A stretch of 33,296 bases of DNA from Armatimonadota bacterium (lineage in GTDB: Bacteria > Bacillota > Desulfotomaculia > Desulfotomaculales > Nap2-2B): the NCBI GenBank assembly GCA_023511535.1, contig JAIMBK010000035.1:1-33296 (forward strand). Reading direction: 5' to 3'. The notes beneath the pieces were generated by a model that was not told the DNA's origin, ran no database searches, and saw only the letters and a list, made by a program, of their open reading frames with translations. Below are positions 25,495 through 33,111 of this stretch, one piece after another (positions within the stretch are counted from its first letter, which is position 1; each line of letters starts with the position of its first letter). The position numbers were made by a program, and so were the translations under genes.

Positions 25495-27129
25495 ATGCAG
25501 GAAAATTTCACTACGATTGACGAAGCCTTTCGGGCAACGGCAAAACAATATTCGGACCAGACCGCCCTGGTTTTCCTGGGAGAAAAGCTTACCTATGCCC
25601 AGCTGGACGAAATAACGGAACGTTTTGCCCGGGCCCTTTCCCGGGAGGGGATCGGAGAACAGGACCGGGCAATCATTTATCTCCCTCACTGTCCTCAGTG
25701 GATGGTGATCTGGCTGGCTTTGCAGCGGCTCGGGGCGGTGGCCGTGCCGGTGACTCATTTTTACGGACCCCATGATCTTATTTATATTGCCAACGACAGC
25801 GGCGCCAAAATCATTTTTTGCCTGGATATCAATTTTGGTTACGTCAGCAGGATCTTTCCCCAGACCCGGCTGGAGAAAATAATTGTAAGCACGATCGGCG
25901 ATTTTTTGCCCTGGTGGAAGAAGGCGATCGGAAAGATTTACGATAAAATTCCGGAGGGAAAATTTAGTCTGGATAAAAACGTGTTTACCTTCCGGGGCCT
26001 GCTGAAAGGGAGCCATCCGCCTTTGCCGGCAAAAGGGCCGGAAGGGGAAAATATCGCAGAAATACTTTACACCGGAGGCACGACAGGGTATCCCAAGGGT
26101 ATTCCCATCTCGGGAATCCTCTTTTTGGAGAGCGCCTCCGAGCAAAGGAAGATGAGCGAAAAGCTGATTCCCCGGGGAAAGGACGTGGTCATTCAGGGAT
26201 CTCCCCTTTACCACATCCTGGGCCAGGCGCTGGGGATAGGCGCTCTTTTGTCCGGGGACGCGGTTATCTTGCTGCCCAGGGTAAACCTGGACGCCATTTT
26301 TGACCACATTGAAAGGTACCGGGCGACGACTTTTTTCGGCACTCCTACCATGTACCGGATGATCCTGGAGCACGACCGGTTGGATTATTATCAACTGGGT
26401 TCCCTTCAGTATACCTTTTCAGCCGGGGACGTCCTGCCCGGAGAAGTGGCCCAGCGTTGGTGGAGAAAGTTTGGCCGGCCTATTTACCAGGGCTACGGAG
26501 CAACCGAAACGTGCGGGGCGATCGCTCTTACACCCGCCGGAGAACCCTTTCCGGAGGGTGCTGCAGGCCGGGTCATTCCGACCAAGCAGGTTATGCTGGT
26601 CTACCCCGGCAGCCTGGAGCCCGTTCCGCCCGGGGAAGCGGGGGAGCTTTTGGTTTCTTCGGAGCACATGGTGAAAGGATACTGGAACAAGCCGGAAGAA
26701 ACCGCTCATTACTTTGTTTCCCTTCAGGGCAGATTGTGGTACAGGACGGGGGATATCGTCCGGATCGACCAGGACGGCTGGCTGTATTTTCTGGATCGAT
26801 CCGTGGATATCATCAAGCACAAAGGATACCGGGTTGCTGCTTCCAAGATCGAAGCCGTCCTCCAGGAGCACCCGGCGGTGGTTGCTTCCTGCGTGATTGG
26901 TGTGGCTGACCCGAAGGTGGGGGAAAGGATCAAGGCCTTTGTGGTGCTTCGCGAGGATGTCAAGGGGGTCAGTGCCTACGATCTGATCCGGTGGTGCCGC
27001 GAAAGGCTGGCTTCCTACGAAGTTCCCCAGTACATAGAATTCCGGGACATGCTGCCGAAGTCGAAGGTGGGTAAGCTCTTAAGACGGGAACTGCGGGAGG
27101 AAGAGCGGCGGAAATTTGCCGCGTCTTGA
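25495..27129 (+). CDS. AMP-forming acyl-CoA ligase downstream of the ABC transporter
   Basis: The 544-residue protein has ANL motifs A3 EILYTGGTTGYPKGIP (about 190-205), A5 YQGYGATETCGA (about 331-342), A8 LWYRTGDIVRIDQDGWLYFLDRSVDIIKHKGYRV and the C-terminal Lys in MLPKSKVGKLLRREL. A segment of about 35 residues (IGDFLPWWKKAIGKIYDKIPEGKFSLD) precedes A3 and is typical of long-chain-fatty-acid-ligase-like members. The ATG follows AGAGGGAGG by 13 bases. The frame is open upstream to about 25276, but that part overlaps livF and is not protein-like. Being next in line after the transporter, it probably activates the imported acid. Confidence 0.88.
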   Translation: MQENFTTIDEAFRATAKQYSDQTALVFLGEKLTYAQLDEITERFARALSREGIGEQDRAIIYLPHCPQWMVIWLALQRLGAVAVPVTHFYGPHDLIYIANDSGAKIIFCLDINFGYVSRIFPQTRLEKIIVSTIGDFLPWWKKAIGKIYDKIPEGKFSLDKNVFTFRGLLKGSHPPLPAKGPEGENIAEILYTGGTTGYPKGIPISGILFLESASEQRKMSEKLIPRGKDVVIQGSPLYHILGQALGIGALLSGDAVILLPRVNLDAIFDHIERYRATTFFGTPTMYRMILEHDRLDYYQLGSLQYTFSAGDVLPGEVAQRWWRKFGRPIYQGYGATETCGAIALTPAGEPFPEGAAGRVIPTKQVMLVYPGSLEPVPPGEAGELLVSSEHMVKGYWNKPEETAHYFVSLQGRLWYRTGDIVRIDQDGWLYFLDRSVDIIKHKGYRVAASKIEAVLQEHPAVVASCVIGVADPKVGERIKAFVVLREDVKGVSAYDLIRWCRERLASYEVPQYIEFRDMLPKSKVGKLLRRELREEERRKFAAS

Positions 27130-27138
27130 AGAAAAACG

Positions 27139-27170
27139 GAAAAGCACGGAGGGGTTCCTGCGTGCTTTTC
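27139..27170. terminator. Bidirectional intrinsic terminator
   Basis: GAAAAGCACG (27139-27148) and CGTGCTTTTC (27161-27170) form a perfect 10-bp stem with a 12-base loop. It is flanked by T-rich sequence on the right and A-rich sequence on the left, so it can end transcription of the ligase on the plus strand and of the amidohydrolase on the minus strand. Confidence 0.85.
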
Positions 27171-27180
27171 TTGCGCTCTT

Positions 27181-28026
27181 TCATTTTACCGGAATGCCCA
27201 GCAGGCGGGCGGCGTTGCCGCCCAAAATTTTTTCTTTGGTTTCCGCTTTGACGGGAAGGGAGTTGATGATGTCGATGTTCGCCTTGATGCTGACCACTCC
27301 CGGCCAGTCGGAGCCGAAGATGATTTTGTCCGCGTTCCGTTCCAGTTCGGGAAAATAATCCAGGAGCTTTTGGGGAGGCAGGCCGGCTATTTCCATGTAG
27401 ACGTTTTCGTGGAGACGGGCCAGGAAAAAAGCGGTGTTATACCAAAGACCCCGCCCGCTGTGGACCATAACCAGCTTTAAGGCGGGAAAATCCACCGCCA
27501 CGTCGTCCAGGTAAAGGGGGTCGCCGTATTTCAGCCGGGCCCCCTTGAATACGGAAGAGCCGGTGTGCACCATGACCGGTACGCCCAGTTCCTCGGCAAC
27601 GGCGTAAATGGGGTAGACCAGCCGGTCGTTGGGGTAGAAATAATTATAGGTGGGGTATAACTTTACCCCCCGGAAACCTTCTTCCGTGAGCAAGCGCCGG
27701 CATTCCGCCGCCGTGCCGCTTCTTTCCGTCAGGTAAGGGTTGATACTGGCGAAAGGGATGAATTTTTCCTGGTTCCGGCAAAACTCCCGGACGTACTCGT
27801 TCGTACAGATGCCGGTGGTCACCGGGCTCAACTCGGCCAGGATGACTCCGTAGTCCACAGAGTTTTCGGTTAAAAAGCGGGCGAATTCCGCCGGATCGGA
27901 ATACTTGTCGATAAACGCCTGCATGTCCGGCACGGACTGGCGCATTTGAATCCATTGGGCCGCGCTGCTGCAGTACTTTTCGTAGTAAATGGGGTGGATG
28001 TGGAAGTCAATGATTGGGGTTGCCAT
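27181..28026 (-). CDS. Amidohydrolase-family (ACMSD-like) metal-dependent hydrolase or decarboxylase
   Basis: The 281-residue TIM-barrel protein belongs to amidohydrolase family 2. It has the N-terminal metal motif DFHIHP (about residues 7-12), GVKLYPTYN (about 118-126), VMVHTGSS (about 149-156), LVMVHSGRG (about 186-194) and the C-terminal catalytic Asp in IIFGSDWPG (about 242-250). Family members include decarboxylases of aromatic acids and lactonases or hydrolases. The minus-strand ATG follows TAGGAGGCG. It faces the ligase across a shared terminator. Its substrate cannot be told from the sequence; the metabolic setting suggests an aromatic or dicarboxylic acid. Confidence 0.85.
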   Translation of the reverse strand: MATPIIDFHIHPIYYEKYCSSAAQWIQMRQSVPDMQAFIDKYSDPAEFARFLTENSVDYGVILAELSPVTTGICTNEYVREFCRNQEKFIPFASINPYLTERSGTAAECRRLLTEEGFRGVKLYPTYNYFYPNDRLVYPIYAVAEELGVPVMVHTGSSVFKGARLKYGDPLYLDDVAVDFPALKLVMVHSGRGLWYNTAFFLARLHENVYMEIAGLPPQKLLDYFPELERNADKIIFGSDWPGVVSIKANIDIINSLPVKAETKEKILGGNAARLLGIPVK

Positions 28027-28049
28027 TTGGACGCCTCCTAATAAAGACA

Positions 28050-28086
28050 GGAATCAGGGATTGGGAATCGGGAATTTGGGATTGGT
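28050..28086 (+). repeat. GGGATT/GGGAATC low-complexity repeat, four-GGG tract
   Basis: The stretch carries GGG runs at 28057-28059, 28063-28065, 28070-28072 and 28078-28080 separated by loops of 3, 4 and 5 bases, which meets the usual pattern for a potential G-quadruplex. It lies just upstream of the minus-strand amidohydrolase gene. It resembles the G-rich imperfect repeats elsewhere in the window in style, though not in sequence. Confidence 0.6.
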
Positions 28087-28182
28087 GATTAGCTTCATCA
28101 CTCTTGGCAAATGGATCATGCTTCTCATTATACCTGAGGGTTTTTTTAGCGGGTTGAGCAGACCAATCTGCCGCGCTGAGCG

Positions 28183-28208
28183 ATCACCGGCGATGGCGGT
28201 GATTTTTT
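28183..28208 (+). terminator. Terminator-like hairpin with T run
   Basis: ATCACCG (28183-28189) pairs with CGGTGAT (28197-28203), followed by TTTTTT on the plus strand. No plus-strand gene ends here, and read on the minus strand the hairpin after the penicillin-binding protein gene lacks a T run. It may shield the two minus-strand units or be a relic. Confidence 0.5.
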
Positions 28209-28284
28209 CCATGGCCGCACTGAGCAGAGGCGTTCGCTGGTAAAGGCGTAACAACCTGACCTTTTGCTCCCTGAACCCTGTAAT

Positions 28285-30630
28285 TTACTCGGCATTATTC
28301 CCGGAATTGGGTAAGATGGGAATGATATATTTTTCCTTGCCGGATTCCGGTTTTCCAGGCTTCCCGGGTTGTTTTCCGGGCGGGCCGGGAGAGCCGGGGG
28401 AGCCCTGCCGGGGCGGCTCAGTTTCCGGTTCAGTCCCTGGTTGCGTTTGTTCGCCGGGCCGGGTTTCTTTTCCCGGCCCGGCGGGGAGCGTCTGGTTTTC
28501 TTTGGTATGCAGGTTGCAGACTTCGGCAGGAACGCGGATGCTGTAATCCTCGACGTATTCCGGCACCGTATAGGGAAGTTTAATCATCACTTTCGTCACC
28601 CGTTCCGGACAATACTCGCCGGCCAGCAGACCCGTCGCGGCGCAGACTTCCACCAGCACGTGGGTATTGTCCACCTCCGTGGGAACGGTGCCGGCGGCAA
28701 ACAGGTCCGTGACCGTGTCTTCGGGGGGCGTGTTTGGCCCGGGCAAAAGGCCGGATTTGCTGTCCACGGTGGCCGTGACGATGTTCGCGGGCCGGGGAAA
28801 TTTGCGGGCCGGAACATTTTTCAAGGCTTCGCTCATCACCTGCCGCCAGATGAGGGCGGGGTACCTTCCCCCGAATTCTTGCGGCATGGGTTTGGGTTGA
28901 TCGTAACCGATCCAGACGGCTCCGACAAGATCGGGTGTATAACCGACGAACCAGATGTCTTTGCCTTCGTCCGTCGTTCCCGTTTTTCCGGCCGCCGGCC
29001 GGTCTAAGCGGGCGTTGGTGCCGGTGCCCGTCCGGACGACGTCCTCCAGCATGCTGGTAATCAGGTAAGCGGTGGTAGGTTTCATGGCCTGGACGGGTTT
29101 TGGTTTATGTTCCTCTAAAACTTTGCCGTCAATGCTTTCCACCCTCAGGATGGCCGTCGGCGGCTGGTAAATGCCGCCGTTGGCGAAGGCCGCGTAGGCC
29201 GCCGCCATCTGCAAAGCGGTTGCCCCGGTGTACAAACCGCCTAAAGCCAGGCTGGGGCCGTGTTTGGCCGGATCGAGGGAAAAACCCAGGCGGCCGGCAA
29301 AATCGATGGCGCCGGCGATACCCACGTGGTCCATCATGGTCCTCACGGCCACCACGTTAATCGATTTGATTAAGGCCAGGCGCATGGTGACCAGGCCGCG
29401 GTACCGGCCGTCGTAATTACGCGGCGAATAAGAATCGTATTTTTTCGGAATATCGTCAATTACCGACGCCGGCGCCATTCCCTTTAATTCGATGGCGGGG
29501 CCGTAGGCGACGATCGGCTTAAACGCCGAACCCGGCGGGCGGGGGCCGTCCGCCGCCCGGTTCAGCTGGAGCTGGCTGGTGTGTTCCCGGCCCCCGACGA
29601 TTGCTCTGATGTAGCCCGTGCTGGGATCGAGGAACACCGCCGCGCCTTCCGGCTGCAAAATACCCTTGGCGTCCCGGACGGAGGCCGGGAAGTTTTTGGG
29701 GTTGGCAAAGGCTTTTTCCGCCGCCTCCTGGGTATTCTTATCGAGCGTTGTATAAACCCGCAGGCCGCCTTTATAGACCATGTCCTCGCCGTAGCGGGCG
29801 ATCAGTTGCTCCGTTACGTAATCAACGAAATACGGATAACGGTAGTGCGTCCCGGGATTTCCCTTTTTAAAATTTAAAGGTTCCTTTTTAGCCGCCTCAG
29901 CCTGCCCGGCGGTGATAAATCCGTATTTGGCCATGGTATCCAGGACCAGGTTGCGCCGGGCAACCGCCTGATCCTCCCGGGAATAGAAATTGGGGGCGCG
30001 CGGCAGGCCGGCGAGAAAGGCGGCTTCGGAAAGGGTTAACTTGCCCACGTCCTTGCCGAAGTAATGCTGCGCCGCCGATTGAATTCCGTAGGCGCCGTTG
30101 CCAAAGTAAATTTTGTTCAGGTACATCTGCAAAATTTCCTGTTTCCCGTAGCGGTGCTCGACCATCAGGGCCAGGATTGCCTCTTGGATTTTTCTTTTCA
30201 GCGTTTTTTCCGGGGTTAAAAACGAAAGTTTGACCAGCTGCTGGGTAATCGTACTGCCCCCCTGCTCGTTGCTCAGGCCCCGCAGGTTGGACCAGACCGC
30301 CCGGGCAATGCCGCGTAAATCCACGCCGTGGTGCTGGTAAAAGCGCACGTCTTCAATGGCGATAAAAGCCTGTTGAACGTGCAGCGGGATGTCCTTGATG
30401 GGAATGGGAACGCGGTTTTCTTCGCCTACCCGGGCGATGATCTCCCCTTTTTGGTCGTAATAGAGGCTTGTGGCGCTGGCGTATAATTTATCTTCATCCC
30501 AGGCCGGCAGATCTTTGATGCTGACCGCGACCAGCCCCAGGGCGCTGAAACCGCCGGCGAAAAAGAGGACGAGCAGGACGAAGACGACAAAGCGCCAGGG
30601 ATTCAGTTTTCTTCTTCGCCTGGTGGTCAA
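28285..30630 (-). CDS. Class A penicillin-binding protein (PBP1A family) with Gly/Pro-rich tail
   Basis: The 781-residue protein has a basic N-terminus (TTRRRRKLNPW) and one membrane anchor (residues about 14-36). The glycosyltransferase domain shows EDVRFYQHHGVD, GGSTITQQLVK and KIYFGNGAYGIQSAA. The transpeptidase has SxxK in PGSAFKP, SxN in KSINVVA and KTG in AAGKTGTTDEG. It polymerises and cross-links peptidoglycan outside the membrane. The last ~65 residues are rich in Gly, Pro, Glu and Lys, including a short collagen-like run (GSPGSPGPPGKQPGKPGKP). The TTG start at 30630 follows AAGGGGGGG; a longer frame from 30669 covers the promoter region and is not used. Confidence 0.93.
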   Translation of the reverse strand: MTTRRRRKLNPWRFVVFVLLVLFFAGGFSALGLVAVSIKDLPAWDEDKLYASATSLYYDQKGEIIARVGEENRVPIPIKDIPLHVQQAFIAIEDVRFYQHHGVDLRGIARAVWSNLRGLSNEQGGSTITQQLVKLSFLTPEKTLKRKIQEAILALMVEHRYGKQEILQMYLNKIYFGNGAYGIQSAAQHYFGKDVGKLTLSEAAFLAGLPRAPNFYSREDQAVARRNLVLDTMAKYGFITAGQAEAAKKEPLNFKKGNPGTHYRYPYFVDYVTEQLIARYGEDMVYKGGLRVYTTLDKNTQEAAEKAFANPKNFPASVRDAKGILQPEGAAVFLDPSTGYIRAIVGGREHTSQLQLNRAADGPRPPGSAFKPIVAYGPAIELKGMAPASVIDDIPKKYDSYSPRNYDGRYRGLVTMRLALIKSINVVAVRTMMDHVGIAGAIDFAGRLGFSLDPAKHGPSLALGGLYTGATALQMAAAYAAFANGGIYQPPTAILRVESIDGKVLEEHKPKPVQAMKPTTAYLITSMLEDVVRTGTGTNARLDRPAAGKTGTTDEGKDIWFVGYTPDLVGAVWIGYDQPKPMPQEFGGRYPALIWRQVMSEALKNVPARKFPRPANIVTATVDSKSGLLPGPNTPPEDTVTDLFAAGTVPTEVDNTHVLVEVCAATGLLAGEYCPERVTKVMIKLPYTVPEYVEDYSIRVPAEVCNLHTKENQTLPAGPGKETRPGEQTQPGTEPETEPPRQGSPGSPGPPGKQPGKPGKPESGKEKYIIPILPNSGNNAE

Positions 30631-30656
30631 ATAAAACCCCCCCTTAGCGTTAATTG

Positions 30657-30665
30657 CATTATAGC
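30657..30665 (-). promoter_or_regulatory. Extended -10 promoter of the penicillin-binding protein gene
   Basis: Read on the minus strand, TGCTATAAT is an extended -10 element (TGn-TATAAT) about 27 bases before the TTG start. The -35 region is weak, as often allowed by extended -10 promoters. Confidence 0.55.
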
Positions 30666-30714
30666 ACATTTTCAGAGAAAGTTTGAGTGTTTGTTGAGTC
30701 TTTTTCCTGATCCC

Positions 30715-30744
30715 TTGTCAATAAAAGAATTTGTCTGATATAAT
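30715..30744 (+). promoter_or_regulatory. Sigma-A-type promoter of tyrS
   Basis: TTGTCA (30715-30720) and TATAAT (30739-30744) are separated by 18 bases, and the tyrS ATG follows 32 bases later. The leader is too short to hold a T-box, so tyrS here does not appear to be under tRNA-Tyr antitermination. Confidence 0.7.
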
Positions 30745-30776
30745 CTTAGTCGTTAAGCAAGGAAAGGAGAACGGTC

Positions 30777-32003
30777 ATGGTCAGGGATGCAGAGAAGCAG
30801 TTGGAAGTAATTAAAAGGGGAACGGTAGAAATCATCCCCGAGGATGAGCTGGTGCAAAAAATCAAGAGGTCAATCACCGCCGGCAAACCCCTGCGCATCA
30901 AGCTTGGGCTGGATCCCACCGCTCCGGACATCCATCTGGGGCACACGGTGGTTTTGCAAAAAATGCGCCAGTTTCAGCAACTGGGTCACGAAGTGATCAT
31001 TATTTTAGGCGATTTTACGGCGCGCATCGGCGATCCCACCGGCAGAAGCGAGACCCGTCCGCAGTTAAGTGAGGAGGAAATCCAGGCCAATGCCCGCACC
31101 TACGAGCGCCAGATTTATAAAATCCTTGATCCGGACAAGACAAAGCTGGTTTTCAACAGCCAGTGGCTGGCTCCTTTAAACTTTGCCCAGGTAATTCAAC
31201 TGGCGGCCAAATACACCGTGGCCCGGATGCTGGAGAGGGACGATTTTTCCAGGCGGTTTCACGAGGGACTGCCGATCAGCATTCACGAGTTCTTTTATCC
31301 TCTGATGCAGGGGTACGATTCAGTGGCCCTGGGGGCGGATGTGGAGGTTGGCGGCACCGACCAGAAATTCAACCTTTTAATGGGCCGGACGCTCCAGAAG
31401 GAGTACGGCCAGGAACCCCAGGTCGCCCTGACCATGCCGATTTTGGAGGGCCTGGACGGGGTGCAAAAAATGAGCAAAAGCCTGGGGAATTACATTGGGA
31501 TTGACGAGCCGCCCGGGGAGATGTACGGGAAGACCATGTCGATTCCCGACGGGTTGATGCTCCGTTACTTTGAGCTGGTGACCCCCGTACCTTTAGAGGA
31601 CCTGCGGGAAATATCCGCCGGCCTGACCGAAGGCCGCCTTCACCCGCGGGACGTAAAAATGCGGTTGGCCAGGGAGATCGTGGCCTTTTATCATGGTGAG
31701 CAGGCGGCCCGCGAGGCGGAAAGAGAATTTATCCGGGTTTTCCGGCAGCATGAATTGCCGGAAGAGATGGCTGAGTTCACCGTAACCTCCCAAATGCTTG
31801 AAAACGGTTCGATCTGGCTCCCTAAACTAATGTTGCTGACCGGCCTGGCCCCCAGCACCAGCGAAGGCCGCCGCCTGATCCAGCAGGGAGCGGTGAAGGT
31901 AGACGGGTTGAAAATAAACGATCCGGCCTATAACCTGGTGCCTGCGGACGGGATGGTGATTCGCTCGGGAAAGCGCCGGTTTGTACGGTTAAAGGTGGGT
32001 TAA
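30777..32003 (+). CDS. tyrS: Tyrosyl-tRNA synthetase (TyrZ type)
   Basis: The 408-residue class I synthetase has [20 protein letters not shown] (HIGH motif as HLGH, about 45-60), [17 protein letters not shown], the tyrosine/tRNA-binding [14 protein letters not shown] (about 196-209), KMSKS in [10 protein letters not shown] (about 234) and a C-terminal S4 RNA-binding domain ([18 protein letters not shown]). It charges tRNA-Tyr in the cytoplasm. ATG 30777 lies after GGAAAGGAG. Sequence features agree with the TyrZ branch rather than the standard Bacillus TyrS. No T-box leader is present. Confidence 0.96.
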   Translation: MVRDAEKQLEVIKRGTVEIIPEDELVQKIKRSITAGKPLRIKLGLDPTAPDIHLGHTVVLQKMRQFQQLGHEVIIILGDFTARIGDPTGRSETRPQLSEEEIQANARTYERQIYKILDPDKTKLVFNSQWLAPLNFAQVIQLAAKYTVARMLERDDFSRRFHEGLPISIHEFFYPLMQGYDSVALGADVEVGGTDQKFNLLMGRTLQKEYGQEPQVALTMPILEGLDGVQKMSKSLGNYIGIDEPPGEMYGKTMSIPDGLMLRYFELVTPVPLEDLREISAGLTEGRLHPRDVKMRLAREIVAFYHGEQAAREAEREFIRVFRQHELPEEMAEFTVTSQMLENGSIWLPKLMLLTGLAPSTSEGRRLIQQGAVKVDGLKINDPAYNLVPADGMVIRSGKRRFVRLKVG

Positions 32004-32056
32004 AGGGGTAAAGGGACAAAGGCACAAAGGGACAAACAAGGATATATATCATTATG

Positions 32057-32096
32057 TTCCAGAAACTATACCGCATATTCCGGAAACTATACCGCA
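32057..32096 (+). repeat. Tandem 19-bp repeat, period 21
   Basis: TTCCAGAAACTATACCGCA at 32057-32075 and TTCCGGAAACTATACCGCA at 32078-32096 differ at one base and are spaced by two bases, so equivalent positions are 21 bases (two helical turns) apart. This arrangement fits a pair of protein binding sites or two units of a decayed repeat array. Confidence 0.75.
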
Positions 32097-32174
32097 GGGA
32101 CACCCCCCCTGCCGCTTGCGGTGCCAAATAGAGAAGGCCTGATTTTCGGGTTGGAGAGAGGCAAAAGTTTTCCA

Positions 32175-32226
32175 GGCACAAAGTTACAAAGCGCAAACAT
32201 ATCTCTTTGTACCTTTGGGCCTTTTT
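32175..32226 (+). terminator. Terminator-like hairpin after tyrS
   Basis: GGCACAAAGTTACAAAG (32175-32191) matches the complement of CTTTGTACCTTTGGGCC (32205-32221) at 15 of 17 positions with a 13-base loop, and TTTTTGTTTT follows. It can end the tyrS message. The left arm resembles the GGGACAAAGGCACAAAGG repeat right after tyrS, which could pair with the same right arm. Confidence 0.65.
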
Positions 32227-32351
32227 GTTTTCTGCTCCATCGTCTCCTGGCAACCAATGGCTTAAATGAGAACATATCCCTGCTTCTACCTCCTCTTTTT
32301 TTTAATAAAATTTAATAGCATGTTTTTCCCCGCCAAAGAGGGGTGGGAGAG

Positions 32352-33005
32352 TTGTACAGGAGACGCCGGCCTTTTCGGTTCCTTCTCATCTGGCTGCTCA
32401 TTTTCCTCTTCGCAGCAGGTATCTTCTGGGTTGACCGTTCCATGCGGACCGCTATTTTGAAGATTGCGGAAGTAGAAGTGGTTCAGCTGGCCACCCAGGC
32501 AATTTACGAATCTGTTCAAAAGGAAATCTGGGATCGTAATCTCCAGTATCAGGATTTTGTCCAGATTCATAAGGATAACCAGGGCCGCGTAGTGTTTATG
32601 CAGGCCAATACGGTGAAAGTAACCCGGCTGGCCGCAGAGATCACCCTGGCCGCCCAGAGAAGCCTGCAGCAACTGAAGGGCCAAACCCTGTCCCTTCCCC
32701 TGGGGATCTTGACCGGAACCCAGCTTCTGGCCAATAAGGGGCCGCGGGTCAAAGTGACGATTGCGCCCATGGGAACGGTTCAGGTAAACGTGCGCGATAA
32801 ATTCGAGCCGGCCGGGATTAACCAGACCCGGCACCGGCTTTGGCTGGACTTCGATACCCGGGTGAGGATTGTCATTCCGACGATGGCCGCCCAGGCGGAA
32901 ATCCCTACCCAGGTTCCTTTGGCGGAGAGCATTATCGTGGGTGAAGTCCCGGGCACCTTTGTGAATATTTCCGGAGGATTGTTTGCGGGTGATCTCAATA
33001 AGTAG
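32352..33005 (+). CDS. yunB: Sporulation protein YunB
   Basis: The protein of about 217 residues has a basic N-terminus (LYRRRRPFRF), one membrane segment (about residues 10-27, LLIWLLIFLFAAGIFWV) and a body matching YunB: IAEVEVVQLATQAIYESVQKEI, GRVVFMQANTVKVTRLAAEI, LSLPLGILTGTQLLANKGPRVKVTIAPMGTVQVN and the C-terminal VPLAESIIVGEVPGTFVNI. In Bacillus subtilis YunB is needed for efficient sporulation and is made in the mother cell. TTG 32352 follows AGGGGTGG; GTG 32343 overlaps that site. Its presence is good evidence for an endospore former. Confidence 0.92.
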   Translation: MYRRRRPFRFLLIWLLIFLFAAGIFWVDRSMRTAILKIAEVEVVQLATQAIYESVQKEIWDRNLQYQDFVQIHKDNQGRVVFMQANTVKVTRLAAEITLAAQRSLQQLKGQTLSLPLGILTGTQLLANKGPRVKVTIAPMGTVQVNVRDKFEPAGINQTRHRLWLDFDTRVRIVIPTMAAQAEIPTQVPLAESIIVGEVPGTFVNISGGLFAGDLNK

Positions 33006-33082
33006 GGCAAAATATATTGGAGCAAGATCGAAAATTTCTTGATGAATAACGTATTTTTTGTTAAGAAAAAATAAAATTAATG

Positions 33083-33111
33083 TTGACAGCCCGTGAAGGC
33101 TGTGCTATATT
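33083..33111 (+). promoter_or_regulatory. Strong promoter, probably of an rRNA operon
   Basis: TTGACA (33083-33088), a 17-base spacer ending TGC, and TATATT (33106-33111) make a near-consensus promoter with an extended -10. An A/T-rich stretch upstream (33061-33080) could act as an UP element. Confidence 0.8.

Larger units (their letters stand above)
32004..32351 (+). other. Intergenic region with three kinds of short repeat
   Basis: No gene is supported in the 348 bases between tyrS and yunB. From left to right it holds imperfect repeats of GGGACAAAG/GCACAAAGG (32011-32036), a tandem pair TTCCRGAAACTATACCGCA (32057-32075 and 32078-32096), a GC-rich hairpin (32094-32112) and a terminator-like hairpin (32175-32226). 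Confidence 0.75.

Noticed and set aside
25471-26394. 307-codon open frame on the minus strand inside the acyl-CoA ligase
   Set aside because: It is antisense to a motif-complete ligase and has no protein-like pattern.
30715-30776. T-box riboswitch before tyrS
   Set aside because: The transcript leader is only about 25-30 bases, too short for a T-box stem I and antiterminator.
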